Position numbers and translations under genes: made by a program. From the NCBI GenBank assembly GCA_030042575.1, contig JASHZK010000422.1:1-6300 (forward strand): a stretch of DNA of 6,300 bases. The letters run 5' to 3'. Positions 1-6,300 of this stretch are shown here, piece after piece. The notes under the pieces are model-generated. The model made no database searches, was not told where the DNA came from, and worked only from the letters and a program-made list of their open reading frames with translations. The DNA is from Acidimicrobiales bacterium. GTDB lineage: Bacteria; Actinomycetota; Acidimicrobiia; Acidimicrobiales; UBA8190. Numbering within the stretch: position 1 is the first letter of the stretch; each line of letters opens with the position of its first letter.

Positions 1-228
1 GTCGTCGACCCAGAAGGGCCGGCCCAGACCGAGCGGGACGGTGAGCAGCTTCTGGCGCATCAGAGGGATCTCCGGCACCTTTTCGACGAGTACGGAGCGG
101 AGGCGGTCGAAGAAACGACCGCCGGGCATTGTCGACGGATCGAGGATCAGCACAGCACACACGTGCATGTGCACGGTCGGTGTTTCGCAGTAGAGGAAGG
201 CCGCATCCAGGCCGGCAAGCTGCTCCAT
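1..228 (-). CDS. Wax ester synthase/diacylglycerol acyltransferase (WS/DGAT), 5' part only
   Basis: WS/DGAT enzymes move an acyl group from acyl-CoA to a long-chain alcohol or a diacylglycerol, making wax esters or triacylglycerol stored in lipid bodies. The window holds the first 76 codons; the frame stays open to the left edge, so the rest lies outside. The protein starts MEQLAGLDAAFLYCETP and continues through LDPSTMPGG (residues 29-37) to PFWVDD at the edge. This is the family's N-terminal pattern (x-L-(S/A/T)-x-L-D-A-x-F-L, then R-x-K-L and P-x-WVDD) and resembles mycobacterial members such as Rv1760 more than Tgs1. The catalytic HHxxxDG motif normally falls near residue 130-150 and cannot be checked here. 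The ATG at 226-228 is preceded by AGGGGTG (237-243, minus strand) at 8 nt spacing, which supports this start. In M. tuberculosis a WS/DGAT (tgs1) is part of the DosR regulon, which fits the DosRS-like genes further right. Family assignment is firm; substrate is unknown. Confidence 0.85.
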   Translation of the reverse strand, partial: MEQLAGLDAAFLYCETPTVHMHVCAVLILDPSTMPGGRFFDRLRSVLVEKVPEIPLMRQKLLTVPLGLGRPFWVDD

Positions 229-236
229 CTCTACTT

Positions 237-243
237 CACCCCT
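237..243 (-). promoter_or_regulatory. Ribosome binding site of the WS/DGAT gene
   Basis: AGGGGTG on the minus strand lies 8 nt before the ATG at 228. It is the only good Shine-Dalgarno match here and fixes the start of the truncated WS/DGAT reading frame. Confidence 0.6.
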
Positions 244-292
244 CTCTCTGCAGTTGAACAACGAGTGCCCTGGCCCCCGTTCGCCGGACGCG

Positions 293-324
293 CACCGACC
301 CGGCTCCAAGGAACCGGGTCGGTG
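293..324 (-). terminator. Hairpin terminator candidate after the two-helix membrane protein gene
   Basis: An 11-bp perfect inverted repeat (CACCGACCCGG at 293-303, CCGGGTCGGTG at 314-324) encloses a 10-nt loop. It starts 35 nt past the stop codon of the minus-strand membrane protein gene. No T-run follows on either strand, so it is at best an actinobacterial-type terminator without a U-tract. It could instead stabilise a message end or be a regulatory hairpin in the leader of the WS/DGAT gene. Confidence 0.5.
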
Positions 325-358
325 GTGAGCCCCACGGGGGAGCGGGATGTCGGTCAGC

Positions 359-994
359 TCACACGGCCACCGGCACCCGCACCTCGTGGTGGAGCGACTT
401 TGGGAACTCAACGTCCTCCGGTGTCCGGCCGAAGTGCCACAGCCCGAACAGGGTCAAGATGGCCATGGCTCCGGCCAGCACGAAGGCGACGATGGCCCCC
501 ACCAAGGCGATCTGCCCGAAGCGCGAGAAGCCGTAGGCCTCGAGCAGCAGTCCCCGAAGGGTGGTGCCTTGGAACACCGTCTGCACCGTGGCCTCCGCCG
601 TCGTGTAGGCGGCCGAGCCCTTGGGCAGGGCCATGGCCTTGGCGCTCAACTGGGAGTAGGTCAGCCCCCCGCCGATCTCCTGGAGGTGAATGGCGATGAA
701 GTGGTCGGCGTAGGCCTCGGCCTGCGCCCCGGTGGTCATCCACTGCCCGGCGTAGGGCTTGAGATAGGGGACCATGGCCGGGGTGACCTCGGAGAACCCA
801 CCGGGAGCCGGGTTCTTGGCCGTGGCCAGCTCCGCTGCCGTCGGGAATTGGATCTTCTGCTCGGACAGCTGGTTGCGGACGTTGGTCGTGGTCCAGTTGT
901 AGGCCCACACCCCCAACACGCCGGCCACGACCAGCACCACGACGAGCATGGCGCCACCGGTTGTCGCCAGCAGGTCGAAAGTCTTGCGTCTCAT
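359..994 (-). CDS. Conserved actinobacterial membrane protein with two transmembrane helices, function unknown
   Basis: The product has 211 residues. It opens with a basic MRRK and has a first hydrophobic helix at about residues 13-32. A soluble middle of about 125 residues follows, then a second helix at about 160-186 and a short charged tail. Positive-inside reasoning puts both ends in the cytoplasm and the middle outside. Recognisable stretches in the middle are LSEQKIQFP, PYLKPYAGQ, YADHFIAIHL, GGLTYSQLSA and the FQGTTLRGLLLEAYGF segment leading into helix two. I know this layout from uncharacterised actinobacterial proteins, some misnamed as LigA dioxygenases; no catalytic motif is visible. 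I chose the ATG at 992-994 because AAGGAG (1004-1009) lies 9 nt upstream. An earlier in-frame ATG at 1013-1015 would add seven residues (MSKERDN) but would include that ribosome binding site in the coding region. The gene is codirectional with WS/DGAT, 130 nt upstream of it, and divergent from the split-barrel gene. Confidence 0.8.
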   Translation of the reverse strand: MRRKTFDLLATTGGAMLVVVLVVAGVLGVWAYNWTTTNVRNQLSEQKIQFPTAAELATAKNPAPGGFSEVTPAMVPYLKPYAGQWMTTGAQAEAYADHFIAIHLQEIGGGLTYSQLSAKAMALPKGSAAYTTAEATVQTVFQGTTLRGLLLEAYGFSRFGQIALVGAIVAFVLAGAMAILTLFGLWHFGRTPEDVEFPKSLHHEVRVPVAV

Positions 995-1003
995 GTTGTC
1001 TCG

Positions 1004-1009
1004 CTCCTT
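1004..1009 (-). promoter_or_regulatory. Ribosome binding site that decides the start of the membrane protein gene
   Basis: AAGGAG on the minus strand is 9 nt upstream of the ATG at 994. It favours that start over the ATG at 1015, which has no comparable motif before it. Confidence 0.65.
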
Positions 1010-1070
1010 GCTCATAAGCCCCGCTCCGGAGCTCTACCCCCATTCTCGAGATGGACCGCCCTGACGCCTA

Positions 1071-1084
1071 GTGCCGAACGGCAC
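1071..1084. promoter_or_regulatory. 14-bp palindrome, candidate operator between divergent genes
   Basis: GTGCCG-AA-CGGCAC has perfect 6-bp arms around an AA centre. It lies about 77 bp upstream of the minus-strand membrane protein start and about 153 bp upstream of the plus-strand split-barrel start. The mycobacterial DosR box core (GGGACT-WW-AGTCCC) also has 6-bp arms around two A/T bases, and this site keeps G1, G3 and C5 in each arm. That makes it a candidate target for the DosR-like regulator at the right end, but three of the six arm positions differ from the consensus. No clear -10/-35 pair could be assigned on either strand. Confidence 0.35.
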
Positions 1085-1157
1085 GCCCGATCGGCTCCAA
1101 GAACCCGCCGTCCCGGTCGATCGGCCTCCCTCCGTGATCCGGGATAGACATTGCTCT

Positions 1158-1185
1158 CGGGAGCTCCCGGGACCCGTCCGGGAGC
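1158..1185. repeat. Cluster of overlapping inverted repeats in the split-barrel gene leader
   Basis: CGGGAGCTCCCG at 1158-1169 is a perfect 12-bp palindrome. Its right half, GCTCCCGG (1163-1170), also pairs perfectly with CCGGGAGC (1178-1185) across a 7-nt loop. The two pairings are mutually exclusive, because 1163-1169 can pair leftward or rightward. The cluster sits 53-80 nt before the ATG at 1238. It may be an RNA switch-like element, a protein-binding site or simply GC-rich sequence; nothing here distinguishes these. Confidence 0.35.
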
Positions 1186-1237
1186 GACTCCGGAGCCGCC
1201 AGACGGCCAGGGAGGGATCGTGGCAGAGGACTCGAAC

Positions 1238-1627
1238 ATGGAGGAGATCCCCGAGGCGCAGTGCCTGGAACTGCTGGCCTCACACTTCGTGGGACGTGTC
1301 GCCGTCGTCGCCGAAGGCCGCCCCCTCATCCTTCCCGTGAATTACATCCTCGAGGGCCGCACCGTGGCCTTTCGCACCGGCACCGGCACCAAGCTCGACG
1401 CCGCTCCCATGGGCCCGGTGGCCTTCGAGATCGACGAGGTCGACCCGATGTACCACTCAGGATGGAGCGTCGTCGTGCAGGGCGTCGGCCGGGAGCTGAC
1501 CGGTGCCCTGGACGCCTGGTCCACGACGGTCACGGCTCGACACCTCGAACCCTGGGCAGCCGGGGCCAAGGAGCACTGGGTGGCCATCGCCGAACCGGTG
1601 TTCAGTGGCCGACGCATCACCAGGTAG
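1238..1627 (+). CDS. Pyridoxamine 5'-phosphate oxidase-like FMN-binding split-barrel protein (NimA/Rv3129-type)
   Basis: This small cytoplasmic protein of 129 residues belongs to the flavin-binding split-barrel group that includes pyridoxamine-phosphate oxidases, NimA-like reductases and mycobacterial Rv3129. Family signs in order are C-L-x-L-L (9-13), VGRVAVV (18-24), PVNYIL (33-38), FRTGTGTKL (45-53, the usual cofactor-phosphate region), FEID (63-66) and GWSVVVQG (75-82). The C-terminal EPVFSGRRI is also typical. Length matches the family at about 125-150. The substrate is not predictable. The ATG at 1238 has GAGG 8 nt upstream. A GTG at 1220 with GGAGG 4 nt upstream would add six residues and is the main alternative; a still earlier ATG at 1151 would give an unlikely Pro/Gly-rich extension. 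The gene precedes the GNAT/acyl-CoA synthetase gene by 52 nt on the same strand, so they probably form one transcript. In M. tuberculosis a protein of this group is encoded next to tgs1 and dosRS. Confidence 0.85.
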   Translation: MEEIPEAQCLELLASHFVGRVAVVAEGRPLILPVNYILEGRTVAFRTGTGTKLDAAPMGPVAFEIDEVDPMYHSGWSVVVQGVGRELTGALDAWSTTVTARHLEPWAAGAKEHWVAIAEPVFSGRRITR

Positions 1628-1650
1628 CACCCGGCGAGTCAGGTGGTGAC

Positions 1651-1683
1651 ATGAGGACGGCCCTGGGGGTCCGGACCCGGTGA
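1651..1683 (+). CDS. Possible 10-residue leader ORF overlapping the next start
   Basis: ATG at 1651 opens an 11-codon frame (MRTALGVRTR, stop TGA at 1681-1683). AGGTGG at 1641-1646 lies 4 nt upstream. Its stop overlaps the GTG start of the 925-residue gene (GTG at 1680-1682) in a GTGA arrangement often linked with translational coupling. The downstream GTG has only a G-run (1665-1669) in place of a proper ribosome binding site, which makes coupling attractive. No peptide homology can be judged at this length, and chance is a real alternative. Confidence 0.3.
   Translation: MRTALGVRTR
1667..1678. promoter_or_regulatory. 12-bp perfect palindrome just before the GNAT/acyl-CoA synthetase start
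   Basis: GGGTCCGGACCC ends 1 nt before the GTG start and overlaps the end of the possible leader ORF. As RNA it could only form a 4-bp stem with a CCGG loop, or pair between molecules. As DNA it is a perfect two-fold site. Possible roles are modulation of initiation or binding of a regulator; neither is demonstrated. Confidence 0.35.
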
Positions 1684-4457
1684 ACCCGGCCCCGACGGCG
1701 CCCACCGGTCCGGTCGGCCGGGATTTCGACGTGCTCCTCGCCGACGGCACCACGGCCCACGTGCGCGACATCCGACCGGAGGACGCCGAAGCGCTGATCG
1801 CCTTCCACGGCGGACTGTCCCCGGAGACCGTCGTCTTCCGGTTCTTCGGGCCCCATCCCGTCCTGAGCGAGCGAGAGGTGAAGCGCTTCACCAATGTCGA
1901 CGGAGCGGATCGGGTGGCTCTGGTGGCAGAGCGGGCGGATCGAATGATCGCCGTCGCCCGCTACGACCGCGCCCCGGGACGAGACGAGGCGGAGGTGGCT
2001 TTCGTCGTGGCCGATGCCTTCCAAGGCAGGGGAATAGGCACGACGCTGCTCGAGCACCTCGTGGTGACGGCGCGACAGCACGGGATAAAGCGCTTCGTTG
2101 CGGAAACTCTGCTCGACAACCACCGGATGATCCAGGTACTGCGCGACGCCGGCTTCACCCGTCACTCCCAGGGATCGAGAGGGGTGGTACGGGTCGTCCT
2201 CGACATCTCGCCCAACCGCCTGGCGGAAGAAGCCGCCGAGGAACGCGACCGCCGAGCGGTCGTGAGCTCCATGGAGCGGCTTCTGCGGCCACGATCGATC
2301 GCCGTGATCGGCGCGGCCCGTGCTGTCGGAACCATCGGGCACCAGCTCCTCCAGAACCTTCTCTCCGGTGGGTTCGAGGGGACCGTCTATCCCGTCAATC
2401 CCGCGGCCACCCACGTCGCCAGTGTCCCCTGCTGGCCGAGCGTGGGCGCCATTCCCGAACCGGTGGACCTGGCGGTGATCGCCGTTCCCGCCGCCAAGGT
2501 CGAAACAGTGGTCGAGGACTGCGGCCGTAAGGGGGTCGGTGCCCTGGTGGTCATCTCGGCCGGGTTCGCCGAGATCGGAACCGACGGAGCCCGGCTCCAG
2601 CACGAGCTCGTCCGGCTGGCTCACTCCTATGGCATGAGGATGTTGGGACCGAACTGCTTCGGAGTCGCCAACACGGCGGCGGACACATCGATGAACGCCA
2701 CGTTCGCTCCCAGCGCCCCCAGTCCCGGTGACATCGGATTCGTGTCCCAGTCGGGCGGGCTCGGGATCGCCCTCCTTCGAGAGATCTCCCTTCGGGGACT
2801 GGGCATATCGGCCTTCGTCTCGACCGGCAACAAAGCCGACATCAGCGGCAACGACTTGCTGCGGTGGTGGGAGCAGGACCCGGCAACGAAGGTCGTTCTC
2901 ATGTACCTGGAGTCCTTCGGCAACCCTCGGAGGTTCGTCAAGGTGGCGTCACTTCTCAGCCGCTCCAAGCCGATCGTGGCGGTGAAAAGCGGTCGGAGCG
3001 CAGCCGGGACGCGAGGTGCGGCCTCGCACACGGCGGCCCTGGCCAGTCCCGAGGAGGCCGTGGGCGCCCTGTTCCGAAAGACCGGGGTCGTCCGCGTGGA
3101 CACCATCGAGGAGATGTTCGACGTCGCCCAGGTCCTCGACGGCTGCCCCTTGCCCGCCGGGAACCGGGTGGCCATCCTCACCAATGCGGGGGGCCCCGGA
3201 GTCCTCGCCGCCGACGCCTGCGCCGGCTTCGGCCTCGAGGTACCCGAGCTGGCCGAGTCCACCCAGAAGGACCTGCGCTCGTTCCTCGACCCGAGTGCCG
3301 CAGCCCGCAACCCGGTGGACATGATCGCCTCGGCGTCGGCGGACACCTACCGGCAGGCTCTCGGGCTTCTCCTCGAAGGCCGGGACGTCGACGCCGTGAT
3401 CGTGATCTTCACCCCGCCCCTCGTGACCCGGGCCGACGACGTCGCCGCCGCCGTGATCGGGGCGGCCGGCGACGCCTACCAGGCGGGATCAGGCAAGCCC
3501 GTGCTCGGCTGCTTCCTGGGCTCAGAGGTGCCGCCCACTTCGCTGGGCCAGGGAGATGTCCGCGTCCCCCTCTTCGCCTATCCCGAGGCGGCCGCCCGGG
3601 CGCTGTCCAGGGCGTTTGAGTACTCGAGGTGGCGGGCCCGTCCCGAGGAGCCCGAGCCCGTGCTCGACGGCCTGGACACCCGGGTGGCGCTCCGGGTGGT
3701 GGAGGGGGCCCTGGCCGCCCGGCCGCCGGCGGTGTCCGACGACCACGGACCACAGGCCGCGGGGAGCAGGGGCACCGCCGCTGTGGGCTGGATCACCGGG
3801 GCGGCGGCGATGGAGCTGCTCGACAGCTACGGAATCCCGACGGTACCGACGGTGGCGGTGACGAGCGCCACGGAGGCGCAACGGGCGGCCCGGGAGCTCG
3901 GCGGTCCGGTGGCGCTCAAGGCGACCGGCGTGGCCATCGTTCACAAGAGCGATGTCGGGGGGGTGAAACTGGCGCTCGGGTCGCCCGAAGACGTCTCTGA
4001 CGCCTACCGATCGATGCAACGTGACCTCGGCTCCGCCATGGACGGGGCCGTCCTCCAGAAGATGGTTCCTGGCGGGGTGGAGACCATCGCCGGTTTCGTG
4101 CGCCATCGCGCCTTCGGGCCCCTCGTCCTGTTCGGCCTGGGGGGCACCGCCGTCGAGCTGCTCGGCGACCATGCCAGTGCGCTGGCCCCGTTGACCACCT
4201 CTGACGCCACCGAGCTCGTGCACTCGCTTCGAGGATCGAGACTTCTCACCGGCTTCCGCGGCAGCCCGCCGGTGGACGTCGACGCCCTCGTCGACCTGCT
4301 GCTACGGCTCGGGCGTCTCGCCGCCGACCTACCGGAGCTCGCCGAGGCAGACTGCAACCCCGTCATCGCCGGTCCCATCGGGGTGACCGTCGTCGATGCT
4401 CGCGTCCGGGTCGCCGAGAGCTGGGACGGCCCAGGGCCCGAGCCCCGTCATCTGTGA
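1680..4457 (+). CDS. GNAT acetyltransferase fused to ADP-forming acyl-CoA synthetase (Pat-type protein lysine acetyltransferase, N-terminal GNAT)
   Basis: The 925-residue cytoplasmic protein has three parts. Residues about 18-175 are a GNAT domain with the acetyl-CoA motif QGRGIG (115-120) and the VLRDAGF end (153-159). Residues about 195-660 are the CoA-binding and succinyl-CoA-ligase-like parts of an NDP-forming acyl-CoA synthetase: SIAVIGAARAVGTIG (206-220), LGPNCFG (322-328), SQSGGLG (356-362) and GAASHTAALA (446-455). Residues about 700-915 are an ATP-grasp domain with HKSDVGGVK (755-763), FGLGGTAVELLGD (818-830) and ADCNPV (890-895). His450 in the SHT motif matches the phosphorylated histidine of archaeal ADP-forming acetyl-CoA synthetases; His755 probably matches their second, beta-subunit histidine. 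Enterobacterial Pat/PatZ has the GNAT at the C-terminus; the N-terminal order is the actinobacterial layout known from Streptomyces lividans PatA, which acetylates and inactivates AMP-forming acyl-CoA synthetases. GTG 1680 is the first available start (in-frame TGA at 1647) and leaves the usual short lead before the first GNAT strand. Whether this copy makes acyl-CoA, senses it or both is open. Confidence 0.88.
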   Translation: MNPAPTAPTGPVGRDFDVLLADGTTAHVRDIRPEDAEALIAFHGGLSPETVVFRFFGPHPVLSEREVKRFTNVDGADRVALVAERADRMIAVARYDRAPGRDEAEVAFVVADAFQGRGIGTTLLEHLVVTARQHGIKRFVAETLLDNHRMIQVLRDAGFTRHSQGSRGVVRVVLDISPNRLAEEAAEERDRRAVVSSMERLLRPRSIAVIGAARAVGTIGHQLLQNLLSGGFEGTVYPVNPAATHVASVPCWPSVGAIPEPVDLAVIAVPAAKVETVVEDCGRKGVGALVVISAGFAEIGTDGARLQHELVRLAHSYGMRMLGPNCFGVANTAADTSMNATFAPSAPSPGDIGFVSQSGGLGIALLREISLRGLGISAFVSTGNKADISGNDLLRWWEQDPATKVVLMYLESFGNPRRFVKVASLLSRSKPIVAVKSGRSAAGTRGAASHTAALASPEEAVGALFRKTGVVRVDTIEEMFDVAQVLDGCPLPAGNRVAILTNAGGPGVLAADACAGFGLEVPELAESTQKDLRSFLDPSAAARNPVDMIASASADTYRQALGLLLEGRDVDAVIVIFTPPLVTRADDVAAAVIGAAGDAYQAGSGKPVLGCFLGSEVPPTSLGQGDVRVPLFAYPEAAARALSRAFEYSRWRARPEEPEPVLDGLDTRVALRVVEGALAARPPAVSDDHGPQAAGSRGTAAVGWITGAAAMELLDSYGIPTVPTVAVTSATEAQRAARELGGPVALKATGVAIVHKSDVGGVKLALGSPEDVSDAYRSMQRDLGSAMDGAVLQKMVPGGVETIAGFVRHRAFGPLVLFGLGGTAVELLGDHASALAPLTTSDATELVHSLRGSRLLTGFRGSPPVDVDALVDLLLRLGRLAADLPELAEADCNPVIAGPIGVTVVDARVRVAESWDGPGPEPRHL

Positions 4458-4460
4458 GAG

Positions 4461-4481
4461 GGCCCACTCCTGTCGGCGGGC

Positions 4482-4482
<1 letters not shown>
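4461..4482. terminator. Weak bidirectional hairpin between convergent genes
   Basis: Only 24 bp separate the stop of the acyl-CoA synthetase fusion (4457) from the end of the kinase gene (4482). GGCCC (4461-4465) and GGGCC (4478-4482) can form a 5-bp stem with a 12-nt loop, without a T-run. It is the best hairpin at this convergent junction, but it is weak and partly overlaps the kinase stop codon. Confidence 0.2.
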
Positions 4483-5707
<1,225 letters not shown>

Positions 5708-6300
5708 GTGCGGGTGTTCCTGTTGGACGACCACCAGGTGGTGCGCGAGGGAGTGAGGAGAGTCCTCGAGACCGACCCCGAGGTGGAGGTCGTGGGAGAA
5801 GCGGGCACCGCCGCCGGGGCGCTGGCGGCCATCGAGGAGGCCAGGCCCAACGTCGCCGTCCTCGACGTGCGCCTCCCCGACGGGGACGGCATCGAGGTGT
5901 GCCGCGAGATCCGCTCGTCTCATCCGGAGGTGGCCTGCCTGGTCCTCACCTCCTACGCCGATGACGAGGCCCTGGCCCAGTCCATCGTCGCAGGGGCGAG
6001 CGGATACGTGCTCAAGCAGATCCAGGGCCCCGACCTGTTGACCTCGATCAGGGCGGTCGCCTCCGGCCATTCGCTCATCGACCGCCAGACCGCCCGCCGG
6101 GTCCTCGAGGACCTGCACCGCGCCCGGGTCGAGGAGGAGGGCGCCAACCGCCTCACGCCGAGGGAGCGCCAGATCCTGGACATGATCGCCGCCGGCAAGA
6201 CCAACCGCCAGATGGGTGCCGAGCTCTTCCTGTCCGACAAGACGGTCAAGAACTATGTCTCCAACCTGCTCGGCAAGCTCGGAATGGCCCGGCGCGCCGA
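5708..6300 (+). CDS. DosR/DevR-like NarL-family response regulator, 3' end cut
   Basis: The frame stays open to the window edge and gives 197 complete codons of about 215 expected. The receiver domain (about 1-120) has Asp7/Asp8, phosphoacceptor Asp53 in VLDVRLPDGDGIE, Thr81 in LTSY and Lys103. The LuxR-type helix-turn-helix (from about 148) contains LTPRERQILDMIAAGKTN and DKTVKNYVSNLLGKLGM. M. tuberculosis DosR has near-identical stretches (AVLDVRLPDG, TSY, AGASGYV, KTVKNYVS). Its DNA-contacting Lys179, Lys182 and Asn183 correspond to Lys178, Lys181 and Asn182 here. DosR Thr198, a reported PknH phosphorylation site, is Ala197 here. Activated by the divergent kinase, this protein should bind DosR-box-like sites and turn on hypoxia/NO-response genes. 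Start choice: GTG 5708 has GAGG 9 nt upstream and gives MRVFLLDDH, as in relatives. In-frame GTG 5702 (GAGG only 3 nt away) and ATG 5693 (no clear ribosome binding site) are alternatives. Confidence 0.88.
   Translation, partial: MRVFLLDDHQVVREGVRRVLETDPEVEVVGEAGTAAGALAAIEEARPNVAVLDVRLPDGDGIEVCREIRSSHPEVACLVLTSYADDEALAQSIVAGASGYVLKQIQGPDLLTSIRAVASGHSLIDRQTARRVLEDLHRARVEEEGANRLTPRERQILDMIAAGKTNRQMGAELFLSDKTVKNYVSNLLGKLGMARRA

Noticed and set aside
330..340. CCCCACGGGGG as a second terminator hairpin
   Set aside because: Only 3-4 base pairs are possible with a 2-4 nt loop and there is no T-run, so it is not meaningful in GC-rich sequence.
163..1147. Plus-strand open frames across the membrane protein gene
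   Set aside because: They are Arg/Pro/Gly/His-rich shadows of the minus-strand gene, which has clear helices and a good ribosome binding site.
1168..1182. GGGACCCGTCC as a DosR box
   Set aside because: The GGAC and GTCC arms are separated by 2 bp, not by the 4 bp (TWWA) of the DosR consensus, so the half-site spacing is wrong.
1617..2624. Long minus-strand open frame (335 codons) opposite the GNAT domain
   Set aside because: It lies wholly across the well-supported GNAT/synthetase gene, has no recognisable domain and a composition typical of antisense frames in GC-rich DNA.

Overview
The window reads as a piece of a high-GC actinobacterial chromosome: strong G/C bias at third codon positions, GTG starts, and protein families typical of Actinomycetota. 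I cannot place it to genus. A deep-branching actinobacterial class such as Acidimicrobiia is possible but is only a guess. I saw no tRNA, rRNA, CRISPR array, transposase or phage gene.

Layout from left to right. (1) 1-228, minus: the N-terminal 76 residues of a wax ester synthase/diacylglycerol acyltransferase (WS/DGAT), cut by the window edge. (2) 359-994, minus: a conserved two-helix membrane protein of unknown function, followed by a hairpin at 293-324. (3) 995-1237: a divergent intergenic region with several inverted repeats, including a 14-bp palindrome at 1071-1084. (4) 1238-1627, plus: a small FMN-binding split-barrel protein of the pyridoxamine-phosphate-oxidase/NimA-like type. (5) 1680-4457, plus: a 925-residue fusion of an N-terminal GNAT acetyltransferase with a complete ADP-forming acyl-CoA synthetase (Pat-type protein acylation enzyme). 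It begins just after a short leader ORF and a 12-bp palindrome. (6) 4482-5615, minus: a GAF sensor histidine kinase closely resembling mycobacterial DosS/DosT but with one GAF domain. (7) 5708 to the right edge, plus: a NarL/LuxR-family response regulator very close to DosR/DevR, cut near its C-terminus.

The gene content resembles the Mycobacterium tuberculosis dosR neighbourhood (Rv3129 split barrel, tgs1, dosS, dosR) and the oxygen/dormancy clusters of Streptomyces. The likely picture is a local hypoxia/NO/redox-response module. A haem-GAF kinase and its divergently transcribed regulator would control storage-lipid synthesis (WS/DGAT), a flavin protein and an enzyme that senses or makes acyl-CoA and acetylates proteins. 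The family assignments are read from the sequence. The regulatory wiring is inference.
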